A stretch of DNA of 64,000 nt from Streptomyces longispororuber (lineage in GTDB: Bacteria > Actinomycetota > Actinomycetes > Streptomycetales > Streptomycetaceae). Below, piece by piece: positions 15,098 to 23,619 of this stretch; within the stretch, counting starts at the first letter, position 1; every line of letters starts with the position of its first letter. Location of the stretch: positions 1 through 64,000 of the forward strand of contig NZ_BNBT01000005.1 of assembly GCF_014656095.1 (NCBI RefSeq), read 5' to 3'. Under the pieces are notes generated by a model. The model saw nothing but the letters and a program-made list of their open reading frames with translations, was not told the origin of the DNA and ran no database searches. Made by a program: the position numbers and the translations under genes.

Positions 15098-16822
15098 GTG
15101 GGAAGCGCCGAGGAAGCTCGGGTGGCCCGCGTGCGGCTGCCGCAGCTCAGGCTGGACGAACTGCTGGAGGAGCTCCAGGCCCGCCTGGACGCCGCCCGCA
15201 GCACCCGGGACCGGGTGCACAGCCTGCTGGAGGCCGTCCTCTCGGTCGGGCGCGAACTGGACCTGGAACAGGTGCTGCGCGGCATCGTGCAGGCCGCGGC
15301 GGTCCTGGTGGACGCCGAGTACGCGGCGCTCGGCGTGATCGGGCCGGACGGCAAGCGGCTGTCGGAGTTCCTCACGGTGGGCGTCACGGACGAGCAGATC
15401 GCGGAGATCGGCCCGTTCCCGCAGGGCCACGGCATCCTCGGGGAGCTGATCCGCCACCCCGAGCCCCTGCGGCTGAACAAGCTCTCCCAGCACCCGTCGT
15501 CGTACGGCTTCCCGCCCCACCACCCGCCGATGAACAGCTTCGTCGGCGTCCCGATCCGGGTGCGCGAGCAGGTCTTCGGCAATCTGTACCTGACCGAGAA
15601 GCGGGGCGGGGCGCAGTTCGACGAGGACGACGAGTCGGTCCTTTCCACGCTGGCCGTGGCGGCGGGCGTGGCGATCGACAACGCCCGCCTGTACGAGGAG
15701 TCCCGGCTCCAGGAGCGCTGGCTGCGGGCGAGCGCCGAGGTCACCCACAGCCTGATGTCCGGCAGTGACCGCGGCGAGGTGCTGCGGCTCATCGCCGAGC
15801 GGGCCCGGGAGATCACCGGCGCGGCCCTGGCCGTGGTCGCGGTGCCCATGGAGGGCACCGACTCGCTGACGGTGGAACTCGCCATCGGGCAGCAGGCCGA
15901 GCCGCACCGCGGCCTCGTGCTGCCCGTGGGCGGCAGCCTGATCGGTGAGGCCTTCCTGGGGGCCACCCCCGTCTCGAGCCCGGACATCTCGTGCGACCCG
16001 CGGATCTCCGTGGAGCCGTCACGGTTCACGGGCCTCGGCCCCGCCGTCGCCGTTCCCGTCGGCTCCGGCGACGGCCTGCGGGGCGTCGTCCTGCTGGTGC
16101 GGGCGGCGGGCCGGACGGTGTTCTCCGAAGCGGAGACCGAACCGCTGCAGGGCTTCGCCGCGCAGGCCGCGGTGGCGATGGAGCTGGCGGAGCGGCGCAG
16201 GGACGCGGAGCAGATCGCGGTGCTCCAGGACCGCGACCGCATCGCCCGGGACCTGCACGACCTCGCCATCCAGCGGCTGTTCGCCACCGGCATGACCCTG
16301 CAGAGCGCCGGCCGCTTCATCGAGCACCAGGAGGCCTCGGAGCGCGTGGCGCGGGCGGTGGACGACCTGGACGAGACCATCAAAATCATCAGGTCCACGA
16401 TCTTCGGGCTGCGCTCGCGCGACGAGGCCGCCGGTCCCGGCCTGCGGGCACGGGCGGTCCGGGCGGTCGGCGAGAGCGCGCCGGTCCTGGGGTTCGCGCC
16501 GAGCGTACGGATGGAGGGACTGCTGGACACCCACGTGCCGAAGGAGACCGCCGACCACGTGATGGCCGTCCTGTCCGAGGCGCTGACCAACGTCGCCCGG
16601 CACGCGCGGGCGAGCCGCGTCGACGTCGTCCTGGAGACCGACGGGCGCCACGTACGGCTGCGGGTCTCCGACGACGGCGTGGGCATCCCGGCCGGGGGCC
16701 GCCGCAGCGGGCTGCGCAACATGTCCGAACGGGCCCAGCAGCTCGGCGGAGCCCTCGACTGCACGAGCCCCGAGGGCGGCGGCACGACGCTGGTGTGGCG
16801 CGTACCGGTCACGGAGCAGTAG
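15098..16822 (+). CDS. osdK: OsdK/DevS-type GAF sensor histidine kinase
   Basis: The protein has 574 residues. GTG at 15098 is chosen because GGAGG ends 7 nt before it; an ATG at 15071 has no ribosome site. Two tandem GAF domains come first (about 45-190 and 215-355). The dimerisation/phospho-acceptor helix follows, DRIARDLHDLAIQRLF with His387, then a HATPase_c domain with EALTNVARHARASR, DDGVGIPAG and GLRNMSERAQQLGG. GAF1 contains FPPHHPPMNSFVGVPIRV, matching the DevS/DosT segment that holds the heme-ligand His; the equivalent is His142. So it may bind heme and sense O2, NO or redox state. Its cognate partner is the regulator just upstream. No membrane segments: a soluble kinase. Confidence 0.85.
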   Translation: MGSAEEARVARVRLPQLRLDELLEELQARLDAARSTRDRVHSLLEAVLSVGRELDLEQVLRGIVQAAAVLVDAEYAALGVIGPDGKRLSEFLTVGVTDEQIAEIGPFPQGHGILGELIRHPEPLRLNKLSQHPSSYGFPPHHPPMNSFVGVPIRVREQVFGNLYLTEKRGGAQFDEDDESVLSTLAVAAGVAIDNARLYEESRLQERWLRASAEVTHSLMSGSDRGEVLRLIAERAREITGAALAVVAVPMEGTDSLTVELAIGQQAEPHRGLVLPVGGSLIGEAFLGATPVSSPDISCDPRISVEPSRFTGLGPAVAVPVGSGDGLRGVVLLVRAAGRTVFSEAETEPLQGFAAQAAVAMELAERRRDAEQIAVLQDRDRIARDLHDLAIQRLFATGMTLQSAGRFIEHQEASERVARAVDDLDETIKIIRSTIFGLRSRDEAAGPGLRARAVRAVGESAPVLGFAPSVRMEGLLDTHVPKETADHVMAVLSEALTNVARHARASRVDVVLETDGRHVRLRVSDDGVGIPAGGRRSGLRNMSERAQQLGGALDCTSPEGGGTTLVWRVPVTEQ

Positions 16823-16962
16823 CCGGCTACGGGAGGTCCGTTCCGGCGCGTCTCCCGCGTCTCGCGCCCCTCGCGCCCTTCGCGTTCGGGGGAGCCGCGA
16901 CCGTGGGCGGCGGGGTAGCTCACCGGGCGGCCTGGACGGCCTCCCGCGCGGTGACGCGGAGT

Positions 16963-17859
16963 TCACGCCCGCTGCGGTACGACGGCGACCGGGCAGGCGG
17001 AGTGGTGCAGGAGCGCGTGCCCGACCCGGCCGAGCTGGAACCCCAGGTGCGCGCGGCGCCGCGGGGCGCCCACGACGAGCAGGTCCGCGCGGTACGAGGC
17101 GTCGAGCAGTGCCCTGCGCGCGGAGCCCTCGACGGGGTGCTGGAGCACGGCGACGGACGGGTGGTCCGCCACGGCGCCGCGCAGCGCCGCCGCGAGCCCG
17201 TCCGCGGCCCGCCGTTGTGCGGGGCAGGCCGGCTCCCCGGGGGAGCGCGCGGGCCCGGAGGCGTCGTACCGGACCGGACGCCGCCAGGCCCGTACGGCCT
17301 CCAGCGTGACCCGGCGGCGCTCCGCCTCGGCACAGGCGAACTCTACGGCGGCCGCGCACTCCGGTTCCGCGCCGACGCCCACCACGACGCGCTGCCGCGT
17401 GCCGGCCCTGGCCTGGTTGTCGTGGCTGCCGCGCAACACGATCACCGGGCAGTCCGCGCGGGCGGCGACCCCGAGGCTGACCGAGCCGAGCAGCAGCTCC
17501 ACGATGCCGCTGCGGCCGCGGGAGGCCACGACCAGCGCGGTCGCGTTGCGGGCCTCCCGCAGCAGGGCGGGGACCGGCTCCTCGTCCCGGACCCGGACGG
17601 AGACCCTGAGGCCCTGGCGCCCCCGCCGGGCGCGCCGTGCCGCCGCGTCGAGGACGGCGTCGGCCCGCTCCTTCGGCGCGAGCCGGCCCGGCTCCCCGGG
17701 GAGCGCGGTCCCCTCCTCGTCCTCCTCCTCGCCGTCCCGGGACGCGGCGTGCACCAGGCGCAGCGGCACCCCGCGCAGGACGGCCTCGTCGGCGGCCCAC
17801 GCGACGGCGCGCAGGCTGTGCTCGGAGCCGTCGACGCCCACGACGAGCGGGAGCTCCAT
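16963..17859 (-). CDS. Universal stress protein with two USP domains
   Basis: ATG at 17859 is the best start, since AGAGG lies 8 nt upstream; an in-frame GTG sits 9 bp before it. Domain 1 (3-145) opens PLVVGVDGSEHSLRAVAWA and ends with the ATP-binding signature SRGRSGIVELLLGSVS. Domain 2 (about 160-298) opens RVVVGVGAEPECAAAVEFAC, but its nucleotide motif is eroded (GAPRRRAHLGFQLGRVGH). Tandem USPs are regular members of DevR/OsdR regulons. It lies 36 bp downstream of the LysM gene on the same strand, so the two are probably one transcript starting in the box-containing region near 18.4-18.7 kb. Confidence 0.8.
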   Translation of the reverse strand: MELPLVVGVDGSEHSLRAVAWAADEAVLRGVPLRLVHAASRDGEEEDEEGTALPGEPGRLAPKERADAVLDAAARRARRGRQGLRVSVRVRDEEPVPALLREARNATALVVASRGRSGIVELLLGSVSLGVAARADCPVIVLRGSHDNQARAGTRQRVVVGVGAEPECAAAVEFACAEAERRRVTLEAVRAWRRPVRYDASGPARSPGEPACPAQRRAADGLAAALRGAVADHPSVAVLQHPVEGSARRALLDASYRADLLVVGAPRRRAHLGFQLGRVGHALLHHSACPVAVVPQRA

Positions 17860-17895
17860 CCGCCTCACCTCTCTCCCGCCGCCGGTGGGGCGCCG

Positions 17896-18387
17896 CTAGG
17901 AGCCGATCGGGATGCGCAGCACCTGACCCGGCACGATCTTGTCGGGGTCGGTGAGCTGGTCCGGGTTGGCCCGCATGATGCGCTGGTGCAGGGAGGCGTC
18001 CTCGTAGTACGTCTTGGCGAGCGCCGACAGGGTGTCGCCCCTGACCACCTTGTGTTCGCGGTAGCCGTAGTAACCGGGCGCGATGCGCGGCCCGTAGAGG
18101 ACCGGGACGGTCACGACGTTGATCTCCCTGCCGTCGTCGGCGCTGATCTCGAAGACCTGGACGAGCAGCCGGTCGGCCCGGAACGCCGCCCGGCGGAGAT
18201 CGACCCGCACGTGGAACTGCCCGTGCTCGCCAGTGCCGCCACCGACCGTGAAGTGGCCGGTCACCTCGTCGTGCCCGTCGCCGACGCGGTAGTGCAGCGT
18301 CGCTTCGTGACCGGTGCCGACGCCGCCCACGTGGACCACGTCGTCCACCAGGTCGAACGTGCGCGGCTGGTCGATCCGGTTCGTCAT
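17896..18387 (-). CDS. Gmad2-like plus LysM protein
   Basis: The 163-residue protein starts at ATG 18387. The N-terminal half (FDLVDDVVHVGGVGTGHEAT ... FRADRLLVQVFEISADDGRE) is an immunoglobulin-like Gmad2 fold. The C-terminal half is a LysM module (HKVVRGDTLSALAKTYYEDA through LTDPDKIVPGQVLRIP), which binds peptidoglycan or other N-acetylglucosamine polymers. There is no signal peptide or membrane helix, so export is not evident, which is odd for a LysM protein. It precedes the universal stress protein in a probable two-gene operon inside the OsdR/OsdK-like cluster. The pairing suggests a cell-wall role in stress or dormancy. Confidence 0.7.
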   Translation of the reverse strand: MTNRIDQPRTFDLVDDVVHVGGVGTGHEATLHYRVGDGHDEVTGHFTVGGGTGEHGQFHVRVDLRRAAFRADRLLVQVFEISADDGREINVVTVPVLYGPRIAPGYYGYREHKVVRGDTLSALAKTYYEDASLHQRIMRANPDQLTDPDKIVPGQVLRIPIGS

Positions 18388-18602
18388 GAACCCTCCCGGA
18401 GGACGAAGGGACGTGCGTGCTCCTGCCTCTCACTCAACACCCTTTCGGCGACGGGACAAGAGCGTGTTTCGGGCGTACGGCGATGGGCCGCGCGGGTTGC
18501 GGGGCGGCGCGGTGTGTGTGGCTGCGCGGGGCGCCCGGGTGCCGCTCGGGTGCTGTTGCGGCCGCGGGGGTCGGGCGGCTCCCGCGGCCGGTCCCGTGGG
18601 GA

Positions 18603-18624
18603 CCGTGAGGGGCGCCCCTCACGG
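18603..18624. repeat. Perfect 22-bp palindrome
   Basis: Arms CCGTGAGGGGC and GCCCCTCACGG meet with no loop. It lies 22 bp from an OsdR-type box. It is a candidate protein-binding site rather than a terminator, having no loop and no T-run. Confidence 0.55.
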
Positions 18625-18644
18625 CCCGGTGCTGTTGCGGCCGT

Positions 18645-18661
18645 CAGGGCCGTTCGGCCCC
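18645..18661. promoter_or_regulatory. Palindromic operator candidate, OsdR-box copy 3
   Basis: CAGGGCCGTTCGGCCCC has the same core as the two copies upstream of osdR. A shorter copy, GCCGTTCGGC, follows at 18671-18680. Confidence 0.55.
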
Positions 18662-18999
18662 CGTCCCGGTGCCGTTCGGCCCCGGTCGGTGCCCGCCCGG
18701 CCGCTGCACGGGGCGGGCGCCGGGCCTGGACGCTGGAGTCACCAGCCGCCGGGACGACAGCGCGAGGTACCCGATGACCAGCAGCGCCGCTCGCAGCCCT
18801 GCGGCACCTCGCCCTCTCGCGGCCAGCGCCGCTCCATTCCCTCGCGGCCAGCGACGCTTCATTCGCCGTCAGCCGACGGCCGCCGCCCGTCGTATCGGCA
18901 GCCCTGTGGCGAGCGGGGCGACAAGCCGAGGAGGCCCACGCAGATGCAGCACACCCCCCGACGGCCGCGGATGGCGCCCCGGCGCAAGGAGGCACGGAC

Positions 19000-19467
19000 A
19001 TGACGACGACTCCCTCCGGCACCCGCATCACGCAGGCACTCTCCACCGAGCACTGCCTCCGCCTCATGAGCGCCGCCCGCGCCGTCACCCTCCCGCAGGG
19101 GCAGCGACTCTTCGACGAGGGAGGGCGCGCCGACTGGTTCTGGGTCGTGCGCACGGGCACCGTCGCTCTCGACATGCACGTGCCGGGCCGTCGCTCCCCG
19201 GTCATCGAGGTGGTCGGCTCCGACGAACTGGTCGGCTGGTCCTGGCTGTTCCCGCCGCACCGGTGGCAGCTCGGGGCCTCGGCCGCGAGCGAGGTGCGCG
19301 CCTACGAGTTCGACGCCACGGCGGTGCGGATCATGTGCGCGAGGGACCCGAAGCTCGCCACGGACGTCGCCCGCTGGGTCGGCAGGGTCCTGGCCCGCCG
19401 ACTCCAGGCGGCCCGCACACGCCTGCTCGACCTCTACGCGCCGTACGGCAGCGGAGGTTCGTGGTGA
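19000..19467 (+). CDS. Cyclic-nucleotide-binding domain protein (Crp/Fnr-like, no HTH)
   Basis: ATG at 19000 follows AAGGAGG. The 155-residue protein contains only the cNMP-binding beta-roll: AARAVTLPQGQRLFDEGGRA, DWFWVVRTGTVALDMHV, VVGSDELVGWSWLFPPHRWQ. A C-terminal helix follows (ARWVGRVLARRLQAARTRLL). The winged HTH of Crp/Fnr regulators is absent, so it is a sensor or adaptor rather than a DNA-binding regulator. Similar stand-alone domains occur beside OsdR/OsdK clusters. The phosphate-binding cassette (R-x-A in classic CAP) is not clear (WQLGASAAS), so the ligand is uncertain. Confidence 0.75.
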   Translation: MTTTPSGTRITQALSTEHCLRLMSAARAVTLPQGQRLFDEGGRADWFWVVRTGTVALDMHVPGRRSPVIEVVGSDELVGWSWLFPPHRWQLGASAASEVRAYEFDATAVRIMCARDPKLATDVARWVGRVLARRLQAARTRLLDLYAPYGSGGSW

Positions 19468-19543
19468 CGACGATGGGGTCGCCCCCCTGCCGCATCAGCC
19501 AGGCCAGGACGACTTGCTTCCGGGTGGCGGCCAGTTCGTCACA
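19446..19543 (-). pseudogene. Aldo/keto reductase C-terminal fragment
   Basis: The minus strand reads CDELAATRKQVVLAWLMRQG then GDPIVVTTNL, matching the A-T-x-x-Q-V-V-L-A-W-L-x-x-Q-G segment near the NADPH site of aldo/keto reductases. Only about 30 residues remain, with no start and no upstream domain. Confidence 0.5.
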
Positions 19544-19885
19544 GGGCGCTCACGACGTCCGTGCCCCGTGCCTCCTCGGGGCGGGCCCGGTCGACGACGG
19601 GGCCCCGGATGCCTTCGATGACGCGGGTGGCGCGCAGGAAGGCACGGTCCCCGGGGACCGGGATCCGGTACGGCACCCAGGGCATGGCCATGCGCCACAG
19701 CAGCGAGTCCAGTGCCGTCCCGCACGCCCGCCTCGACCGCGGCGGCGATCCGGTCGCCCTCCCGGCGCGGCATGCCGCCGGACAGGCCCTTGCGGAGGAT
19801 GTCGCGGCTGGCCAGCCACTGCGGTCCTTCCCCCGCGATCCCCGCCCCGGTGAGCCGCCCCAACGCCTCCCACATCGAGGTCCAG
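19539..19885 (-). pseudogene. Cytochrome P450 remnant
   Basis: Two P450-like blocks are read in different frames. The first is MWEALGRLTGAGIAGEGPQW, LASRDILRKGLSGGM (substrate-proximal B'-C region, including the W-x-x-x-R heme-propionate type motif). The second is LLWRMAMPWVPYRIPVPGDR, AFLRATRVIEGI ... GTDVVSAL, followed by TGA. The I-helix, ExxR and Cys heme-ligand regions are missing. A deletion of over 60 codons separates the blocks. It is clearly non-functional. Confidence 0.6.
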
Positions 19886-20345
19886 CCGCGTCCCCGCGCC
19901 CTGGTCCTGCCGCCCCAGCCTCTCAACCAGACCGAGCGGGCCCGCTCGGCCCAACCGGAGCAGCAGCCCGGTACCAGGGCACCGTCAGGAGACGGCCAGC
20001 TGCCTCGCCGGGCACTGGCCCTCCCCGCTTCTCTCCCAGCACGCAGGCCGGACACATGCCACCGCTGCTCATCACACCCTGTATCCGCGCCCGTGCCGGA
20101 ATCCGCACACCGCCTCGTCCTGGTACGGAGCCTCAACGATCCGTCCCTTGGCAGGTCATGCCTCCCCACGGGAGTACGGGAAGCCTGCCGCAGTCGGTCC
20201 GCCTGGACTTCGAGCATGCGGGCGGCCGCTGTGTGCACACCCCGTACTTCGGGGAGGCGGACGCATGGAAGTTCGCCGCGACGGCACACGACTGAGCTTG
20301 TCGGTGTGCCGGTGTGTGTCGTGGTGGGTTGGATACGATCGCCAC
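19886..20345. other. Unassigned sequence of the gene graveyard
   Basis: Decayed reading frames only. The last 30 bp (GGTTGGATACGATCGCCACATG) lead directly into the TPR gene, with TACGAT as a possible -10 element. If so, that gene would be nearly leaderless. Confidence 0.35.
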
Positions 20346-21002
20346 ATGACTGTGGGCGAGCGCATCGCGCAGGCTCAACTCCTTTACGAGCGTGCCGTGT
20401 TCGGCGGCGATACCGCTGCCCTGGCGACGGCCCATCTGGGTCTCGACGAGGTCGAGGCGGGTCTTGCGCTGGCCCGTGGTCGGCTGATCCATGCCCGCTT
20501 TCTGGCGGAGCGGGTGGAAGACGAGCGTGAGTTGGAGCTGTTCGAGCGTGCTGCCGCACTCTACGGCCGGCTCGGTCAGCGCCAGGGCGAGGGCGAAGCG
20601 GTGTTCTGGATCGGCGCCTTCCACCAGGTGGTGCGCGACGACAACGAAGCCGCCCTGCCGTGCTTCCAACGCGCCCTCGACCTTGCCACCCAGGCCGACG
20701 ACCCGCTGACCATGTCCTATGCCCTGCGGCACCTCGGCTTCGCCGACCACATGGCCGGGCGCCTCGACGAGGCCCGCGCTCACCTCGAGGAGTCCACGCG
20801 CCTGCGCCGGGAACTGGGGTTCCTGCCAGGGGTCGCGGCGAACCTGGTCGGACTGGCCTATCTCGCCGTACAACAAGAGCGGCGGGACGACGCGCGGGCA
20901 CTGCTCCAGGACGCCGCAGAGCTCGCCGAAAGCACCATGTCCCACGGTGTCCTGCGCTGGGTGGCGGAGGCCCGCGAAGAGCTCGGCCTGCTGGAAGGCT
21001 GA
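20346..21002 (+). CDS. Tetratricopeptide-repeat protein
   Basis: The 218-residue all-helical protein starts at ATG 20346. Three clear TPR-type helix pairs are visible: ELFERAAALYGRLGQRQGEG / EAVFWIGAFHQVVRDDNEAA, then ALDLATQADDPLTMSYALRH, then LDEARAHLEESTRLRRELGF / VAANLVGLAYLAVQQERRDD. TPRs act as protein-docking scaffolds. The architecture resembles the C-terminal TPR part of SARP or LuxR regulators, but no DNA-binding domain precedes it. There is no Shine-Dalgarno, so it may be leaderless. Partner and role are unknown. Confidence 0.75.
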   Translation: MTVGERIAQAQLLYERAVFGGDTAALATAHLGLDEVEAGLALARGRLIHARFLAERVEDERELELFERAAALYGRLGQRQGEGEAVFWIGAFHQVVRDDNEAALPCFQRALDLATQADDPLTMSYALRHLGFADHMAGRLDEARAHLEESTRLRRELGFLPGVAANLVGLAYLAVQQERRDDARALLQDAAELAESTMSHGVLRWVAEAREELGLLEG

Positions 21003-21093
21003 CCTCAAGCCAGAGTCGCCTGTCGAACCTCGCCGGGCCGCCGACCGCCCATGCGGAACGGTCACCGGCCTGACGGCCACGAGTGCTCCCGCC

Positions 21094-21756
21094 TCACAGG
21101 GCGCCCCTGCGGAAGACCAGCGTGTAGCGCCAGAACAACCGGCGTCGCATCCGCGCGCCGGGCAGGATGCGGCGGGCCTCGGCGGCCACCTCGCGGGAGC
21201 CCATGGTCGCCGGTCGGGTCGCGGCCGTCATTGAGGCCGGCCGGGGCGCCGGGCGGCCTCCGTTCCTGCACCAGCCCACCACGGCGTTCGCCGGGACCGC
21301 GACCGCGCCCAGTACGTGATCGGCGAGGGTCTGCGGGCGGGACAGGCCGACCACGACGAGCGTGCCGCCCGGCGCGAGGTGGCGCCGGAAGTGGGCCAGC
21401 GCGTCGGCGAACGGCAGGTGGTGCAGGGTCGCCACGCACGTGATGACGTCGTACGGGCCCGGCGGCAGCCCGGTGAGCGCGTCGGCGGCCACGAAGGTCA
21501 CCGGGGCGCCGGGGCGGGTCTGTTCCCGGGCCCGTACGAGGATGTCCGGGTCGGCGTCCACGGCGGTCACGGAGTCGGCCCGGGTGGCGAGGAGCCTCGC
21601 CAGGTCGCCGCTGCCGCAGCCGACGTCGAGGGCCCGGCCTACGCGCCGGGGGAGCTGCCGCATGATCCAGCGGTGGTAGTGGGCGTTGTGGTCCCACGGA
21701 TGGGCGGCGTTGAACCGATCGAGGGCGCGGATTACTCGGGACGGCAGGGGCTTCAT
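21094..21756 (-). CDS. Class I SAM-dependent methyltransferase
   Basis: ATG at 21756, 220 residues. Motif I is LDVGCGSGDLARLLA (about 43-57). The acidic residue of motif II lies in VTAVDADPDILVRA. Then FVAADALTGLPPGPYDVITC and LAPGGTLVVVGLSRP follow. This is a Rossmann methyltransferase of the UbiE/Methyltransf_25 kind acting on a small molecule. The start HPWDHNAHYHRWIMRQLPRR is shared by a Streptomyces subfamily with no known substrate. It is monocistronic. Confidence 0.8.
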   Translation of the reverse strand: MKPLPSRVIRALDRFNAAHPWDHNAHYHRWIMRQLPRRVGRALDVGCGSGDLARLLATRADSVTAVDADPDILVRAREQTRPGAPVTFVAADALTGLPPGPYDVITCVATLHHLPFADALAHFRRHLAPGGTLVVVGLSRPQTLADHVLGAVAVPANAVVGWCRNGGRPAPRPASMTAATRPATMGSREVAAEARRILPGARMRRRLFWRYTLVFRRGAL

Positions 21757-22055
21757 GCTTTGAGTGTGCGTGGAACAGACGCTCGCGGACATCCGGACCA
21801 GGCGCCCCGCACCAGGCCCCACGCACCAGGCCCCCCGCTGCGCGCCGCCCGCCGGTGCCCGGCCACCTTCCTGTGTGCGCCCGCCTCCCTGCGCGCCCCC
21901 GACTGTCCCCGTAACCGTCCCTGCTCGTGCCGCCGTCCCTGCCCGTGCCGCGGTACCGGTTCGTGCCGTCCCGTCAGGGGCCGACCCTGCCGTTCCCACT
22001 CGTGTCCGACCTGCCGTCCCCGCCCGTGCTTCGTCCGCGCTCCGGGTGGCGGGCC

Positions 22056-22508
22056 TCACGTCCCGGCAGCGCCCTCAACGACTCCCTCGGCGACTCCTTC
22101 CGCGTACGCCCCGGCATACTCAGCCGTCGGCGCGATGGGTGTGATGACGTCGATGAGGACGCCGTTCGGGTCGGCCACGATGAAGTGGCGCTGGCCGAAG
22201 TCCTCGGCGCGCGGCGGGAGTTGTGGGCGCAGGCCCTCGTGGACGACGAGGCGGTTCCACTCCGCGTCCACGTCCTCCACCTCGAAGTTGAGCAGCAGCC
22301 CCCGTGCCGGCTCGCGGTAGCCCTCGGGCAGGGTCGGGTGGGTGTGGTCGAGCAGGGCCAGCTCGTAGGGGGAGTCGCCCGGTCGTCTCAGGCTCACGTA
22401 CCAGTCGGACGTGAAGGTCGTCTCGAAGCCCAGGAGCCGGGTGTAGAAGGCGTGGGACTCGCGCAGCCGCGCGGTGGCTATCACGGGGTAGAAGCCGGTC
22501 AATCGCAT
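22056..22508 (-). CDS. VOC-family (glyoxalase/bleomycin-resistance fold) protein
   Basis: The 150-residue protein contains the paired beta-alpha-beta-beta-beta repeats of the vicinal oxygen chelate fold: [37 protein letters not shown], and the metal Glu/Asp region [18 protein letters not shown]. The C-terminus after residue 132 is an odd Ala/Gly/Glu/Val repeat ([18 protein letters not shown]). It is transcribed away from the TetR gene 22671-23309. The shared 160-bp promoter region carries two TetR-type operators, so it is probably the TetR target. Confidence 0.75.
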   Translation of the reverse strand: MRLTGFYPVIATARLRESHAFYTRLLGFETTFTSDWYVSLRRPGDSPYELALLDHTHPTLPEGYREPARGLLLNFEVEDVDAEWNRLVVHEGLRPQLPPRAEDFGQRHFIVADPNGVLIDVITPIAPTAEYAGAYAEGVAEGVVEGAAGT

Positions 22509-22600
22509 CAGGTGCCTCCTGGCCCAGGTTCGTCATGTGTCGGCAGGGCGCGCGGCGGGCGTCACGTCTCCGGCGGGCGCCACTGCCGTACGGGCGTTCG

Positions 22601-22646
22601 CATACCATCGGTACGCGAGTGAACGTATTCGCATACCAGTGGTATG
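22601..22646. promoter_or_regulatory. Two TetR-type operators
   Basis: Copy 1 is CATACCATCGGTACG (22601-22615). Copy 2 is CATACCAGTGGTATG (22632-22646), with perfect CATACC / GGTATG arms, 31 bp apart (three helical turns). They sit between the VOC gene and the TetR gene. They also argue against starting TetR at the ATG inside copy 2. Confidence 0.7.
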
Positions 22647-22670
22647 TCAACGAGGTGGAGGACCGGCACC

Positions 22671-23309
22671 ATGGCCGAGCGGCGGGAGCAACGGGCGCGG
22701 CGGCATGACATGGCGGCAGGGCATCCCGGTGTCCGTGCGCGGCAGCGGGAGCAGACCCGCGCGAGGCTCCTGGCGGAGAGTCGGCGGCTCTTCGCCGCGC
22801 GCGGCTACGCGGCCGTGGGCCTGGCGGAGATCGTCGAGTCCGCCGAGGTCACCAAGGGTGCGCTGTACCACCACTTCGGCGGGAAGGCGGAGCTCTTCCG
22901 CGCCGTCCTGGAGGAGGTGCAGCGGGAGGTCGGCGAGCGCGTCGCCGCGGCGGCCGAGCAACAGAGCGACCCCTGGGAGCAGTTGGCCGCGGGGTGCCAG
23001 GCATTCCTCACCGCGACCACGGAACCGGACCTCCAGCGGATCATGCTCATCGACGGCCCCGCCGTCCTGGGCTGGAACGAGTGGCGGGCCATGGACGAGG
23101 CCGCGTCCGCGCGGCACCTCACCGAGGCCCTGGCCGTGCTCGTCGAGGCGGAGGTCATCCCGGCGCAGCCCGTCGCCCCGCTGGCCCGGCTGCTGTCCGG
23201 GGCGATGAACGAGGCCGCCCTGTGGCTCGCCTCGTCCACGGACCCCGAGGACCTGGCCCACACCCGCGCCGCGCTGGACCGGATGCTCCGGGCGCTCCGG
23301 CAGGGGTGA
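22671..23309 (+). CDS. TetR/AcrR-family regulator
   Basis: ATG 22671 is preferred over 22644 because GGTGGAGG lies about 9 nt upstream and 22644 falls within an operator. The 212-residue protein has the TetR HTH at 25-70 (ARLLAESRRLFAARGYAAVG, IVESAEVTKGALYHHFGGKA). A helical ligand domain follows (FLTATTEPDLQRIMLIDGPA, ARLLSGAMNEAALWLAS). Such regulators block transcription until a small ligand releases them. The two operators upstream suggest autoregulation plus control of the divergent VOC gene. Confidence 0.85.
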   Translation: MAERREQRARRHDMAAGHPGVRARQREQTRARLLAESRRLFAARGYAAVGLAEIVESAEVTKGALYHHFGGKAELFRAVLEEVQREVGERVAAAAEQQSDPWEQLAAGCQAFLTATTEPDLQRIMLIDGPAVLGWNEWRAMDEAASARHLTEALAVLVEAEVIPAQPVAPLARLLSGAMNEAALWLASSTDPEDLAHTRAALDRMLRALRQG

Positions 23310-23418
23310 GCGCCCCGCGCCCCCTTCCAGGCCCCTGTCCTCTCCCGTTCCTGTCACCCCTGCGGGAACCTCGCGGCGGCGACCGCGCGCAGCCAAGGAG
23401 TTGCCCCGCCGTCAGGAG

Positions 23419-23482
23419 GGGCGTCGTGCCACCCGGGCGTCGTGCCACCCGGGCGTCGCGCCACCCGGGCGTCGCGCCCCCC
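23419..23482 (+). repeat. Tandem repeat, four 16-bp units
   Basis: Units of GGGCGTCGTGCCACCC, with T-to-C variation in copies 3 and 4, lie in the 310-bp gap between the TetR gene and the GH65 gene. Each unit ends in a CCCGGG join. Function unknown; possibly slippage or transcription termination. Confidence 0.65.
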
Positions 23483-23515
23483 GGGGCTCCGCCCCACGCC
23501 GCTGACGCGTTCTGA

Positions 23516-23604
23516 TCGGCTTGCGTTAGAAACTTGACCCGTCGTACGCAGTTATTGACGTGACTCGTTCACAAAATTTATGGTCCGTGGACCCTCACGG
23601 ACCA
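23516..23604 (+). promoter_or_regulatory. AT-rich promoter and hairpin upstream of GH65
   Basis: The stretch 23520-23582 is unusually AT-rich for this genome (TTAGAAACTTGACC ... CACAAAATTTATGG). It is followed by an inverted repeat TGGTCCGTG-N6-CACGGACCA (23581-23604) just before the ribosome site GGAG. It is a likely regulated promoter with an operator or leader hairpin. Confidence 0.5.
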
Positions 23605-23619
23605 CCATGACGGAGAACA

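Larger units (their letters stand above)
18388..18999. promoter_or_regulatory. Divergent control region between LysM operon and cNMP-binding gene
   Basis: About 610 bp without a credible gene. It holds a perfect 22-bp palindrome at 18603-18624 (arms CCGTGAGGGGC / GCCCCTCACGG). It also holds two further palindromes of the AGGGCCG-NN-CGGCCC type (18645-18661, and the weaker 18671-18683). These make it the likely regulatory hub of the stress cluster. Confidence 0.5.

Noticed and set aside
22644..22670. Earlier ATG as start of the TetR gene
   Set aside because: It lies inside an operator half-site and lacks a ribosome site. ATG 22671 has GGTGGAGG at proper distance.
23419..23482. CRISPR or transposon origin for the 16-bp tandem repeat
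   Set aside because: Units are directly adjacent with no spacers and have no inverted ends. Simple slippage explains them.
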